The notes beneath the pieces were generated by a model that had not been told where the DNA came from, did not search any database, and saw nothing but the letters and a program-made list of their open reading frames with translations. Source: CAZSDU01 sp964429135 (GTDB lineage: Bacteria > Bacteroidota > Bacteroidia > Bacteroidales > FEN-979). Taken from it: 64,000 nucleotides of DNA. Shown in pieces: positions 28,052 through 36,523 of this stretch. A program made the position numbers and the translations under genes. Location: contig CAYSAU010000006.1 in assembly GCA_964429135.1 (NCBI GenBank), positions 62,001 to 126,000 of the forward strand. Direction: 5' to 3'. Every line of letters starts with the position of its first letter. Positions within the stretch are counted from its first letter, which is position 1.

Positions 28052-28082
28052 CAAAAATACATTTTTTTCAAGAAAGTACCAA
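28052..28082 (-). promoter_or_regulatory. Promoter of the wza-wzc-cysD-cysN operon
   Basis: On the minus strand a TTGG (28082-28079) stands 19 bases before TATTTTTG (28059-28052), fitting the Bacteroidota -33/-7 pattern. The predicted transcription start lies about 14 bases before the ATG at 28032. No comparable promoter is seen in the short gaps farther down the operon. Confidence 0.5.
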
Positions 28083-28102
28083 TTTTTGAACCCGTAATAA
28101 AA

Positions 28103-29431
28103 TCAAATGATCTCGCCAATCAGCGTGGCGGAGGTGAAATTAGTAATCTTAACATTAACATAATCACCCGGCCCGAATTCCACGGCCGGGAATACGACCA
28201 CTTTGTTTTGAGTAGTACGGCCGAAAAGATGATTATTTGAGCGTTTTGACTTCCCTTCAATTAGAACTTCAACAGTTTTTCCGAGATCGCCTTTCTTGCT
28301 TTGATAAGACAGTTTTTGCTGTAAAGTAATAATTTCGTTTAATCTTCTCTCTTTCACTTCAGGGGGGACATTGTCTTTCATTTTTTCTGCCGCCAGTGTC
28401 TGAGGTCTTGCAGAATATTTAAACATATAAGCATGATCATACCCTACCCATTCCATCAAGGAGAGGGTGTCCTGATGATCTTCTTCCGTTTCATTGCAAA
28501 ACCCCGTGATGATATCGGTTGTAACAGCGCAATCGGGGAGGAGATCTCGGATTTTTTTGACCCTTTCCGTATAGTCTGAACGGGTATATTTTCTGTTCAT
28601 CAAAGACAGCATGGCATCACTCCCGGATTGCAGCGGTAAATGAATGGCCTTGCAGATATTCTGATGCTGTTGCATCACTTCCAACAATTGATCGGAAATA
28701 TCTTTGGGATGGGAAGTGGCAAAACGTATTCTTAATAATGGGTTGATCAGAGCGATACGATCAAGAAGTTCAGGGAAAGTGATGGTTTTTTCATTACTCA
28801 TCCAGCGATAAGAATTCACGTTTTGTCCTAAAAGCGTAATCTCTCGATAGCCTGCTTGAAACAATCCACGGGCTTCCCTGAGAATGGAATCCCAATCACG
28901 GCTTCTTTCCTTGCCTCTGGTTAATGGGACTACGCAGTATGCACAAAAATTTTCACATCCCCTCATGATGGATATAAAAGCAGAAATCCCATTGGGATCC
29001 ATTCTCACGGGATTGATATCGGCATAAGTTTCATCCGCTGAAAGCATGATATCCATAGCCGTTTGACCAGAAAATGCCTTGGTAAGTAAGCGCGGAAGAT
29101 TGCGATAGGCATCCGGGCCGGCAATCAGGTCAAGTATGGGTTCTTCTTCAAGAAGGGAATTTTTGATTCGATCAGCCATACATCCAAGCAGGCCGATGAT
29201 TATGCCGGGTTTTTCCTTTTTCAATGAACGCATACTCCTTAAGCGGTTTTTTATCTTGAGTTCGGCATTTTCACGAATGGAGCAGGTATTGAAAAAAATC
29301 ACATCTGCTGAATGGATATCCCTGGTTTGTTCAACTCCGCATTCCGAAAGAATTGATACAACAATCTCGCTGTCAGAAAAATTCATCTGACAACCATAGG
29401 TTTCAATGTAGCATTTGACGCTTTTATTCAA
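28103..29431 (-). CDS. miaB: tRNA-2-methylthio-N6-dimethylallyladenosine synthase
   Basis: A 442-residue radical SAM methylthiotransferase that adds the 2-methylthio group at A37 of tRNAs reading UNN codons. The N-terminal domain ligates one Fe-S cluster through Cys14, Cys50 and Cys84. The radical SAM cluster is CxxxCxxC at Cys159, Cys163 and Cys166. A C-terminal TRAM domain starts near residue 378. The start must be TTG at 29431: no ATG precedes it before a stop, and the first internal ATG would remove Cys14. The gene is divergent from topA. Confidence 0.96.
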   Translation of the reverse strand: MNKSVKCYIETYGCQMNFSDSEIVVSILSECGVEQTRDIHSADVIFFNTCSIRENAELKIKNRLRSMRSLKKEKPGIIIGLLGCMADRIKNSLLEEEPILDLIAGPDAYRNLPRLLTKAFSGQTAMDIMLSADETYADINPVRMDPNGISAFISIMRGCENFCAYCVVPLTRGKERSRDWDSILREARGLFQAGYREITLLGQNVNSYRWMSNEKTITFPELLDRIALINPLLRIRFATSHPKDISDQLLEVMQQHQNICKAIHLPLQSGSDAMLSLMNRKYTRSDYTERVKKIRDLLPDCAVTTDIITGFCNETEEDHQDTLSLMEWVGYDHAYMFKYSARPQTLAAEKMKDNVPPEVKERRLNEIITLQQKLSYQSKKGDLGKTVEVLIEGKSKRSNNHLFGRTTQNKVVVFPAVEFGPGDYVNVKITNFTSATLIGEII

Positions 29432-29481
29432 AGGAATATTTACTTTTTATCAGTGATAGGATTAAGCATTAAATTGAACCA

Positions 29482-29489
29482 CAAAGGTA
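29482..29489 (-). promoter_or_regulatory. Candidate -7 element for miaB
   Basis: TACCTTTG on the minus strand matches TAnnTTTG exactly, about 50 bases upstream of the TTG start. No convincing -33 element is present. Confidence 0.4.
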
Positions 29490-29508
29490 AGTATAATGTT
29501 TATTGTAC

Positions 29509-29516
29509 TACTTTTG
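29509..29516 (+). promoter_or_regulatory. Candidate -7 element for topA
   Basis: TACTTTTG, identical to the -7 box of the tRNA promoter in this window, lies 34 bases upstream of the ATG at 29551. A longer in-frame start at 29503 would lie upstream of this box, which supports the shorter protein. Confidence 0.45.
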
Positions 29517-29550
29517 TACCGGATTCGTGACAAATAAAACGGAATTATCG

Positions 29551-31872
29551 ATGAGCAAGAATCTTGTTATTGTGGAGTCTCCTGCCAAAGCAAAGACTAT
29601 CGGAGGTTTTCTCGGAAGTGATTTTTTGGTTAGGTCATGCATGGGGCATGTGATGGACCTGTCTAAAAAAGACCTGGGTGTTGATATTGAGAGTGGATTT
29701 ATTCCCAAATACATTATTGCCCCGGATAAAAAGAAAATCGTTACTGAACTTAAAAAACTGTCTAAGGATGCTGCAGTGGTATGGCTGGCATCCGACGAGG
29801 ATCGTGAGGGTGAAGCCATCGCTTGGCACCTTGTTGAAGCCCTTGATTTGAACGAAAAAAATACAAGGAGGATTGCCTTTCACGAAATTACCAGACAGGC
29901 CATTCAGCAAGCCATTGAAAATCCCAGAACCATTGATAAACACCTGGTGGATGCCCAGCAAGCAAGACGTGTTCTGGACCGCCTGGTTGGATTTGAGCTG
30001 TCTCCGCTGTTATGGAAAAAAATTAAACCCGCCCTGTCGGCTGGCAGGGTTCAGTCAGTTGCAGTCCGACTGATCGCAGAACGCGAAGAAGAGATCAGGA
30101 ATTTTCAGAGTAATTCCTCCTACCGGGTTACGGCTGAATTTTTTATTCAAAAAGGGAAAAAATCTTCACGCATTTCTGCAGAATTAAATAAACGCTTTAC
30201 CACCCGAGAAGAAACCCTGGAATTTCTTGAGAAATGCAGAAAGGCCGAATTTACCGTTGAAGAAATAGACACCAAACCAGCAAAGAAATCCCCCGCCCCT
30301 CCTTTCACCACTTCAACCTTGCAGCAGGAAGCTTCAAGGAAATTAGGTTTTTCGGTCGCAAACACCATGAGGATAGCTCAGGCACTTTATGAGAGCGGGA
30401 AAATCACTTACATGCGTACCGATTCGGTAAATCTATCTGATCTGGCCCTCGCCATGTCGAAAAAGGAAATCACAGAATCTTTTGGTGCTCCTTATGTCAA
30501 GATCCGTCATTTCACCACCAAAACAAAAGGAGCTCAGGAGGCTCATGAAGCAATCAGGCCAACCTATATGGTGAATAAGACCATAGAGGGAGATAAATCT
30601 CATAAACGATTATATGAACTGATCTGGAAAAGAACCATTGCTTCACAAATGGCTGACGCTGAACTGGAAAAAACTAATGTCATCATTAGGCTGTCTTCCA
30701 CTCGTGAAAAATTTATTGCAAAAGGGGAAGTCGTCAAGTTTGATGGTTTCCTGAAAGTATATATGGAAACTGCTGATGAAGAAGAAAATGACACTCAAGA
30801 AGCAGTTTTACCCCCGCTTATCCAAGGTGAAAAATTGGATCTTGATTTCATGAACGGACAGGAAAAATTCAGTCAGCAACCTTTCCGTTTCACAGAAGCT
30901 TCCCTGGTTAAAAAACTCGAAGAACTAGGAATCGGACGTCCGTCCACTTATGCTCCGACCATTTCCACCATTCAGAAGCGGGGATATGTGGTAAGGGAAG
31001 ACAGGCCGGGATATACCAGGTCTTACCATTTAATGACCTTGAAGAACCAACAGATTACTGAGGAAACTAAAACTGAAAACACTGGATATGAAAAGGCTAA
31101 GCTATTTCCGACTGATATCGGAAATCTGGTTAATGGATTTCTCATGCAGCATTTTCAGAATATCCTGGATTATAATTTTACTGCCTCGGTTGAAGCAGAA
31201 TTTGATGAAATTGCCGAAGGGAAACTGGTGTGGAATAACATGATTCGGGAATTTTATTTTCCGTTTCATCAACAGGTTGAGGCTACCCTAGAAAATACGA
31301 AAAAGGTCAGCGGGGAAAAACTTTTAGGGGTGGACCCGAAAACCGGCGAAAATGTCTTTGTGAAAATCGGGCGTTACGGACCTATGGTTCAACTCGGGAA
31401 TACCGATACAGAAAAAAAACCTAAATTCGCGTCACTGAAGAAGGGTCAGAGCATCGATACGATTTCCCTGGAAGAAGCCTTGGAATTATTTCAACTGCCG
31501 AGGAAACTTGGGACCCATGATTCGGAAGAAGTCGTGGTTGCGACCGGAAAATTTGGACCTTATATCCGCTATAAGGCTCAATTTTTTTCTTTGCCTACAA
31601 CGGATGATCCTTTATCCGTGACTCTCGACAGGGCAATCGACATTATTATTGAGAAACAAAAACAGGAAAGCCAAAGGCTACTGAAGGAATTTAGTGTTGA
31701 TGACCTGCGGATTCAGGTGCTGAATGGTCGATATGGTGCCTATATTTCCTGTAATAAACAAAACTTTAAAATTCCAAAAGGGAAAGATCCCAAAAGCCTG
31801 ACCCTGGAAGACTGCACTAAAATACTTGCAGAAACAGAACCATCTAAATCAAAATCGAAACGAAAAAAGTAA
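29551..31872 (+). CDS. topA: DNA topoisomerase I (type IA)
   Basis: A 773-residue type IA topoisomerase that relaxes negative supercoils. Translation is placed at ATG 29551, giving the standard opening MSKNLVIVESPAKAKTI of the Toprim domain (Glu9, and the acidic triad in SDEDREGE at 81-88). The catalytic tyrosine is Tyr287 in ITYMRTDS. The C-terminal 170 residues hold repeated GRYGP/GKFGP-type motifs (Topo_C_Rpt) in place of the zinc ribbons of E. coli TopA, as is common in Bacteroidota. The arginase-like gene starts 6 bases downstream and is surely cotranscribed. Confidence 0.97.
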   Translation: MSKNLVIVESPAKAKTIGGFLGSDFLVRSCMGHVMDLSKKDLGVDIESGFIPKYIIAPDKKKIVTELKKLSKDAAVVWLASDEDREGEAIAWHLVEALDLNEKNTRRIAFHEITRQAIQQAIENPRTIDKHLVDAQQARRVLDRLVGFELSPLLWKKIKPALSAGRVQSVAVRLIAEREEEIRNFQSNSSYRVTAEFFIQKGKKSSRISAELNKRFTTREETLEFLEKCRKAEFTVEEIDTKPAKKSPAPPFTTSTLQQEASRKLGFSVANTMRIAQALYESGKITYMRTDSVNLSDLALAMSKKEITESFGAPYVKIRHFTTKTKGAQEAHEAIRPTYMVNKTIEGDKSHKRLYELIWKRTIASQMADAELEKTNVIIRLSSTREKFIAKGEVVKFDGFLKVYMETADEEENDTQEAVLPPLIQGEKLDLDFMNGQEKFSQQPFRFTEASLVKKLEELGIGRPSTYAPTISTIQKRGYVVREDRPGYTRSYHLMTLKNQQITEETKTENTGYEKAKLFPTDIGNLVNGFLMQHFQNILDYNFTASVEAEFDEIAEGKLVWNNMIREFYFPFHQQVEATLENTKKVSGEKLLGVDPKTGENVFVKIGRYGPMVQLGNTDTEKKPKFASLKKGQSIDTISLEEALELFQLPRKLGTHDSEEVVVATGKFGPYIRYKAQFFSLPTTDDPLSVTLDRAIDIIIEKQKQESQRLLKEFSVDDLRIQVLNGRYGAYISCNKQNFKIPKGKDPKSLTLEDCTKILAETEPSKSKSKRKK

Positions 31873-31878
31873 GATCCC

Positions 31879-33057
31879 ATGGATATTGCTGCTTTTTTTG
31901 AACCCATTGACCTTCAGGAGTTCCCTTTCACGGGAGAAACCTCCGCGCAAATGCGCCTGGGCAATATGATCAGGATTTATTCCGATGAACAGAACTTCCC
32001 CGACTATACCTCGGCAGACTTGGCATTCATTGGCGTGAAAGATGACAGAAATGCAATTCATAATGAAGGGTGTGCCCTGGCCCCTGATGTGGTTAGAAAG
32101 TACCTGTATTCCTTGTTCCCCGTTAATCAACAGATAAAAATGATTGATCTGGGAAATATTAAAAAAGGATTCAATGTTTCTGACACTTATTTTGCTCTGT
32201 CCTCAGTGGTGTCTAAACTCATTGAAAATGAGGTTTTACCCATAATCGTCGGAGGAAGCCAAGACCTGACCTTTGCCAATTATCAGGCGTATCAGAGTCT
32301 GGGTCAGATCATCAATATCGTTGCCATTGATCCCATGTTCGATCTTGGGAAATCGGAAGAAGAACTCAATTCACAGTCCTACCTTAGTAGCATTATCCTG
32401 CACCAGCCGAATTACCTGTTTAATTATGCCAATATCGGCTACCAGACTTACTTCGTTGATCAGGATGCGTTAAAATTGATGAAGAATCTTTATTTTGACA
32501 CTTACAGGGTCGGAATCGTGCGTCAGAATCTGGAAGAAGTGGAGCCCATTGTACGTAATGCCGACTTGCTTAGTTTTGATATTTCCGCCATCCGTTTTTC
32601 TGATGCCCCTGGAAACGGGAATGCGACACCTAACGGATTTTATGGGGAAGAAGCATGCCAGATTGTTCGTTATGCCGGATTAAGTGATAAACTCACTTCC
32701 ATAGGATTTTATGAAATGAATCCTAAATATGATAATACTGGACAGACTTCCCATCTAGTAGCTCAGATGATATGGTATTTTATGGACGGTTTTTATAACC
32801 GTGCCCATGATTTTCCATTCCGGAATGAAGAAGATTATCTGAAATACAGGGTTGCCATTACGGATCATAAAGAGGAAATCGTTTTTTTCAAAAGTAAAAA
32901 AACCGATCGGTGGTGGATGGAAATCCCTTTGCCGGCAGAACAACGGATTAAATATCAAAGGCATTATCTTGTTCCCTGCTCTTATAAGGATTATCAAATT
33001 GCCTGTGAAAATGATATTCCCGATCGCTGGTGGATGGTATATCAGAAACTCATGTAG
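31879..33057 (+). CDS. Arginase/formiminoglutamase-fold protein, metal site degenerate
   Basis: A 392-residue ureohydrolase-fold protein often annotated as formimidoylglutamase. Family landmarks are present: IGVKDDRNAIHNEGCALAPDVVRKYLY near the start, then the three metal-binding segments. These are altered: GGxH reads GGSQD (Gln128), DAHxD reads DPMFD (Asp151, Met153, Asp155), and SxDxD reads SFDIS (Asp234, Ser236). Three of six usual Mn ligands are therefore missing, and hydrolysis of a guanidino or formimino substrate is unlikely by the standard mechanism. The C-terminal 90 residues extend beyond the usual fold. Six bases separate it from topA. Its real role is unknown. No histidine-degradation genes are nearby. 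Confidence 0.8.
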   Translation: MDIAAFFEPIDLQEFPFTGETSAQMRLGNMIRIYSDEQNFPDYTSADLAFIGVKDDRNAIHNEGCALAPDVVRKYLYSLFPVNQQIKMIDLGNIKKGFNVSDTYFALSSVVSKLIENEVLPIIVGGSQDLTFANYQAYQSLGQIINIVAIDPMFDLGKSEEELNSQSYLSSIILHQPNYLFNYANIGYQTYFVDQDALKLMKNLYFDTYRVGIVRQNLEEVEPIVRNADLLSFDISAIRFSDAPGNGNATPNGFYGEEACQIVRYAGLSDKLTSIGFYEMNPKYDNTGQTSHLVAQMIWYFMDGFYNRAHDFPFRNEEDYLKYRVAITDHKEEIVFFKSKKTDRWWMEIPLPAEQRIKYQRHYLVPCSYKDYQIACENDIPDRWWMVYQKLM

Positions 33058-33073
33058 GGAAAATCCGACCGGG

Positions 33074-33625
33074 TCATCCCAGCCTGTCAGGATTAGCATT
33101 CAGAAAGCTCTTCCAGCTGTTAAATTTTTTTCCGGATTCCGGTTTTTCTTTTTGAAAATGGTGACATACAGCGGCAGCCAAGGCATCCGTTGCATCCAGA
33201 GATTCAGGAGTCGTGGGTAAATGAAATAGGCGGGACAACATTGCGGCAACCTGTTCCTTGGAGGCACCTCCTTTTCCGGTAATGGATTGTTTGATTTTAC
33301 GCGGAGAGTATTCAAAAACGGGCAGAGAACGATGAAGTGCAGCTGCTATTGCGACTCCCTGCGCCCGGCCCAGTTTAAGCATGGATTGAACATTCTTGCC
33401 GAAGAAAGGGGCCTCAATGGCAAGTTCATCCGGGTGGTATTGTTCAATAAGGGATAAAATATGCTCAAAAATAATTTTAAGTCGGAGGTGATGATCATCG
33501 TATTTATTTAATTTTAACACCCCAAGTGCAAGTACCTTTATCTGGGTGCCCATGACTGTAATTATCCCGTAACCCATCATACTGGTGCCGGGATCAACGC
33601 CCAGAATGATACGCTCACTGGCCAT
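33074..33625 (-). CDS. ruvC: Crossover junction endodeoxyribonuclease RuvC
   Basis: A 183-residue Holliday-junction resolvase, which cuts four-way junctions with RuvAB. All four catalytic acids are present: Asp11 (GVDPG), Glu71 (IEAPF), Asp144 and Asp147 (DATDALA). Length is normal. It converges on the arginase-like gene (16 bases between stops) and diverges from the flippase-like gene with only 9 bases between start codons, so its promoter must lie inside that gene. Confidence 0.96.
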   Translation of the reverse strand: MASERIILGVDPGTSMMGYGIITVMGTQIKVLALGVLKLNKYDDHHLRLKIIFEHILSLIEQYHPDELAIEAPFFGKNVQSMLKLGRAQGVAIAAALHRSLPVFEYSPRKIKQSITGKGGASKEQVAAMLSRLFHLPTTPESLDATDALAAAVCHHFQKEKPESGKKFNSWKSFLNANPDRLG

Positions 33626-33634
33626 ATCGGATTA

Positions 33635-34654
33635 ATGAAGAACCATACAAAAATAAGGAAAATACTGAACCTGCTGATTCAATTACTGATCCTGGTGGTT
33701 ACCTGTGTTTTCATTTATAAACAAGTGTTTATTAAAACAGGGTTTCCGGTATTATTCAAATCTGTCCTTGATGGTTTTTATCAACCCGGGTTTAAAACCC
33801 AGTTTTTCCTGGTGATTTTATTGATGTTGATTAACTGGAGTATAGAAACGTTTAAATGGAAATTCCTGATATCGAAAATTGAAAAGATCAGTTTTTTTAA
33901 TGCCCTTCAGGCTGTATTAACAGGTGTGAGCATCAGTTCTTTTACGCCGAACCGGATTGGAGAATACTTTGGCCGGGTTTTCATTCTGAAAAAAGCAAGC
34001 CGCATCGAAGGTATCTTGATAACGATTTTGGGCAGTATGAGTCAGCTGTTGGTGACAGTGATCTCGGGAACATTGTCGTTGCTGTTTTTTTTACCCTCAT
34101 ATTTTCGGGATACGGTGTATGGCAGCGGATATGTTTATTACGGCCTTGCTTCCCTGATCGTATTGCTGGACTTATTATTGCTGGGTGTGTTTTTTAATGT
34201 TTCATTTCTTAGCTCGCTAAAAGAAAAAATTCTTAGAAACGGATTGAAAAAACTGAGAAAATTTTTCCGTGTTTTTAGTTTTTTTCATAACCGGGAACTC
34301 ATGATCCTGATGGGAATGAGTTTTTTAAGATACCTGGTTTTTTCTACACAGTTCTATTTGTTGCTGGATTTATTTGATGTTCCGGTTCCATTCCCTGACG
34401 CTATGATTTTGATTTTTGTGATTTATTTCATAATGGCTGTTATTCCTACGGTTGCACTCACGGAACTTGGAATACGGGGATCAGTATCCATATATTTTTT
34501 TGGACTGTATCTGTCTCAGGCATTTCCGGCTCTTCCCGGATTCAATCTTGGGATCTTTTCAGCTTCAACCATGTTGTGGATGATCAACCTGGGTTTACCT
34601 GCCCTGGCAGGAGCCATTTCCGTTTTCCACCTGCAGTTTTTCAGAAAATCCTGA
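33635..34654 (+). CDS. YbhN/UPF0104-type flippase-like integral membrane protein
   Basis: A 339-residue inner-membrane protein with about eight hydrophobic segments, of the lysylphosphatidylglycerol-synthase transmembrane-domain family (UPF0104, AglD/YbhN-like). Recognisable stretches include NWSIETFKWKFLI, SISSFTPNRIGEYFGR and ALTELGIRGSVSIYFFG. Relatives act as or with lipid-linked sugar or lipid flippases; no aminoacyl-transferase domain is attached. The GT2 gene starts 7 bases downstream, so the two may act on one lipid-linked glycan, which is inference. Confidence 0.8.
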   Translation: MKNHTKIRKILNLLIQLLILVVTCVFIYKQVFIKTGFPVLFKSVLDGFYQPGFKTQFFLVILLMLINWSIETFKWKFLISKIEKISFFNALQAVLTGVSISSFTPNRIGEYFGRVFILKKASRIEGILITILGSMSQLLVTVISGTLSLLFFLPSYFRDTVYGSGYVYYGLASLIVLLDLLLLGVFFNVSFLSSLKEKILRNGLKKLRKFFRVFSFFHNRELMILMGMSFLRYLVFSTQFYLLLDLFDVPVPFPDAMILIFVIYFIMAVIPTVALTELGIRGSVSIYFFGLYLSQAFPALPGFNLGIFSASTMLWMINLGLPALAGAISVFHLQFFRKS

Positions 34655-34661
34655 CTCTTGT

Positions 34662-35840
34662 ATGTCAACCAATGCTATGGGAACGTTATTTTTGATAGTT
34701 GTATTGTCTTTTTCCATAGGATATATAGTCCTGATGGCCGTTTTAAGTATTGGGTTAATAAAAATGCGGAAAACATCCCTGAGCTCAATTCGAAAAGCAG
34801 ACGTTCAAAAAAAAACAAAAGTTTCCGTCATCATACCGGTCAGGAATGAGGCTATGAAGGTTAGAAAATGCCTGGAACACTTATTGGCACAGGATTATCC
34901 GGCGGAGTGTTTGGAAGTTCTGGTCTCTGATGATTTTTCCGAAGACCATACCATTGCCCATGTAAAGCTATTTATACAGCAGCATCCAGAATTTCCCCTG
35001 TCAGTAATTACTTGCGAAAATCTTAACGTTCAGGAATCAGGTAAAAAGAAAGCCCTGACCCGGGCGATTCTTCAGGCCTCAGGTGAATTAATCGTCACTA
35101 CCGATGCCGATTCGTATGGAGGTTCATCCTGGATTTCTACAATGGTAAGCGCATATCAGAATGGCAGGTTCCGGATGCTGCTCGGACCAGTGAGTTTGGA
35201 ACGGGAAAATAAGCTTTTAGCTAAAATTCAAGCCCTGGAGCAAATGGGATTAATGGGAACTACCGCTGCTTCCGTTTTCTTACAAATACCACTTATGTGT
35301 AACGGGGCTAACCTTGCATACCAGCGTAATGCTTTTTTTGAAACCGATGGTTTTAACAGGAATTTTCAGTATGCTTCGGGAGATGATATTTTTATGATGA
35401 GTCGGATCAAGGAGCGTTTTGGAGCACAATCCATAGGGTTCGTCATGGATTCCGAAGCCATCGTCTATACAGGTGCTGAATCATCCCTTTCCGGGTTTGT
35501 TAATCAGCGGATGAGGTGGGTTTCGAAAAGCAGGGGTTATCGGCAAAAAGAAATCATTTTTGTGGCTGCCTTGACATGGCTGACCAACTTTTTTCTTCTT
35601 TCGGGAATAGTGATTGGGTTATTTTACCCCTATATTTTAATGCTTTCCTTTGTCTTGTGGGTGTTAAAAATTTCAGCCGATTACCCCCTTGTCGCTTTAA
35701 TGGCAAAATTTTTTAGAAAACGGGAGTTGTTGGAGTACTACTTCCCTGCCCAGGCATTCCAGCTGGTTTATGTAGTTTTTATTGGCATGGCAGGAAACCT
35801 TTTATCTTATTCCTGGAAAGGAAGGAAAATTAAAGCATAA
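34662..35840 (+). CDS. Family 2 glycosyltransferase, membrane-anchored
   Basis: A 392-residue inverting GT2 enzyme of the processive-synthase type. One membrane helix (about 8-32) precedes the GT-A domain, and two or three more follow near 300-385. Motifs are VSVIIPVRNEA (54-64), SDDFSED with Asp90-Asp91, TDAD (Asp148, Asp150), GDD (Asp241-Asp242, the usual base) and QRMRW (Gln282-Trp286). The catalytic site faces the cytoplasm and uses a nucleotide sugar. Its stop codon directly abuts that of ispD on the other strand. Confidence 0.9.
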   Translation: MSTNAMGTLFLIVVLSFSIGYIVLMAVLSIGLIKMRKTSLSSIRKADVQKKTKVSVIIPVRNEAMKVRKCLEHLLAQDYPAECLEVLVSDDFSEDHTIAHVKLFIQQHPEFPLSVITCENLNVQESGKKKALTRAILQASGELIVTTDADSYGGSSWISTMVSAYQNGRFRMLLGPVSLERENKLLAKIQALEQMGLMGTTAASVFLQIPLMCNGANLAYQRNAFFETDGFNRNFQYASGDDIFMMSRIKERFGAQSIGFVMDSEAIVYTGAESSLSGFVNQRMRWVSKSRGYRQKEIIFVAALTWLTNFFLLSGIVIGLFYPYILMLSFVLWVLKISADYPLVALMAKFFRKRELLEYYFPAQAFQLVYVVFIGMAGNLLSYSWKGRKIKA

Positions 35841-36512
35841 TCAGGCGGTAAAATTGAAAAATGCTTCTGCAATTAAAAGATCTGAAGGGTGGGTGATTTT
35901 TATATTAAAAGGGATTCCTTCCACCAAATGAATTTTCTCTCCTAGGGATTCAAAAACCGTGGCATCATCGGTAAAATCAGGCTGATATTTTTTTTGGTAA
36001 GCTTTTTTGATCAGTGAGCAAGGAAAAACCTGTGGTGTCTGAATGATACGGATCATGGATCGGTTCAGCGGGCGAGAAGCATTGTTTTCAACAACCCTTA
36101 AAGATTCTGTTAAGGATATCGCGGGAACAGCATTCCCATGCAATATGGCTGCTTTATAACAAAAATTAATAAACTCAGAGGTAATCAAAGGTCTTGCGCC
36201 ATCATGAATGGCTACCCATTCCTCATTGGTTACTAAACGTAGGGCATTACGAACCGAATGAAAGCGGGTTGCCCCTCCCTTCACCACCTTATGTTTGACA
36301 TCGAAATTGAAATCCTTGCAGAGCTTTTCCCACTCCTTTAACCAGGATTCCGGCAGGGCGACAATCAAAGGCATATCCGAATCATAAGCAGAAAAGGCAG
36401 ACAGGGTATGCATTAAAACGGGCTTCCCTTTCAGTGGCAGGAATTGCTTAGGAATAGCGGTATTCATTCTTTCCCCACTTCCACCGGCAACGATGATGGC
36501 CGTTTGTTTCAA
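35841..36512 (-). CDS. ispD: 2-C-methyl-D-erythritol 4-phosphate cytidylyltransferase
   Basis: A 223-residue enzyme of the MEP isoprenoid pathway that joins CTP and methylerythritol phosphate. The signature AIIVAGGSGERMNTAIPKQF (residues 5-24) contains the CTP-binding GGSGxRM and catalytic Lys; HDGARPL and the TDDATVFE stretch are also typical. The start is TTG at 36512; no ATG lies upstream in frame, and an internal one would remove the nucleotide-binding motif. It follows queA by 11 bases. Confidence 0.95.
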   Translation of the reverse strand: MKQTAIIVAGGSGERMNTAIPKQFLPLKGKPVLMHTLSAFSAYDSDMPLIVALPESWLKEWEKLCKDFNFDVKHKVVKGGATRFHSVRNALRLVTNEEWVAIHDGARPLITSEFINFCYKAAILHGNAVPAISLTESLRVVENNASRPLNRSMIRIIQTPQVFPCSLIKKAYQKKYQPDFTDDATVFESLGEKIHLVEGIPFNIKITHPSDLLIAEAFFNFTA

Positions 36513-36523
36513 GGAAAGAAAAA

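Noticed and set aside
28033..28119. Longer start for the Wza-like gene
   Set aside because: It would place about 29 residues before the lipoprotein signal, overlap miaB and cover the promoter.
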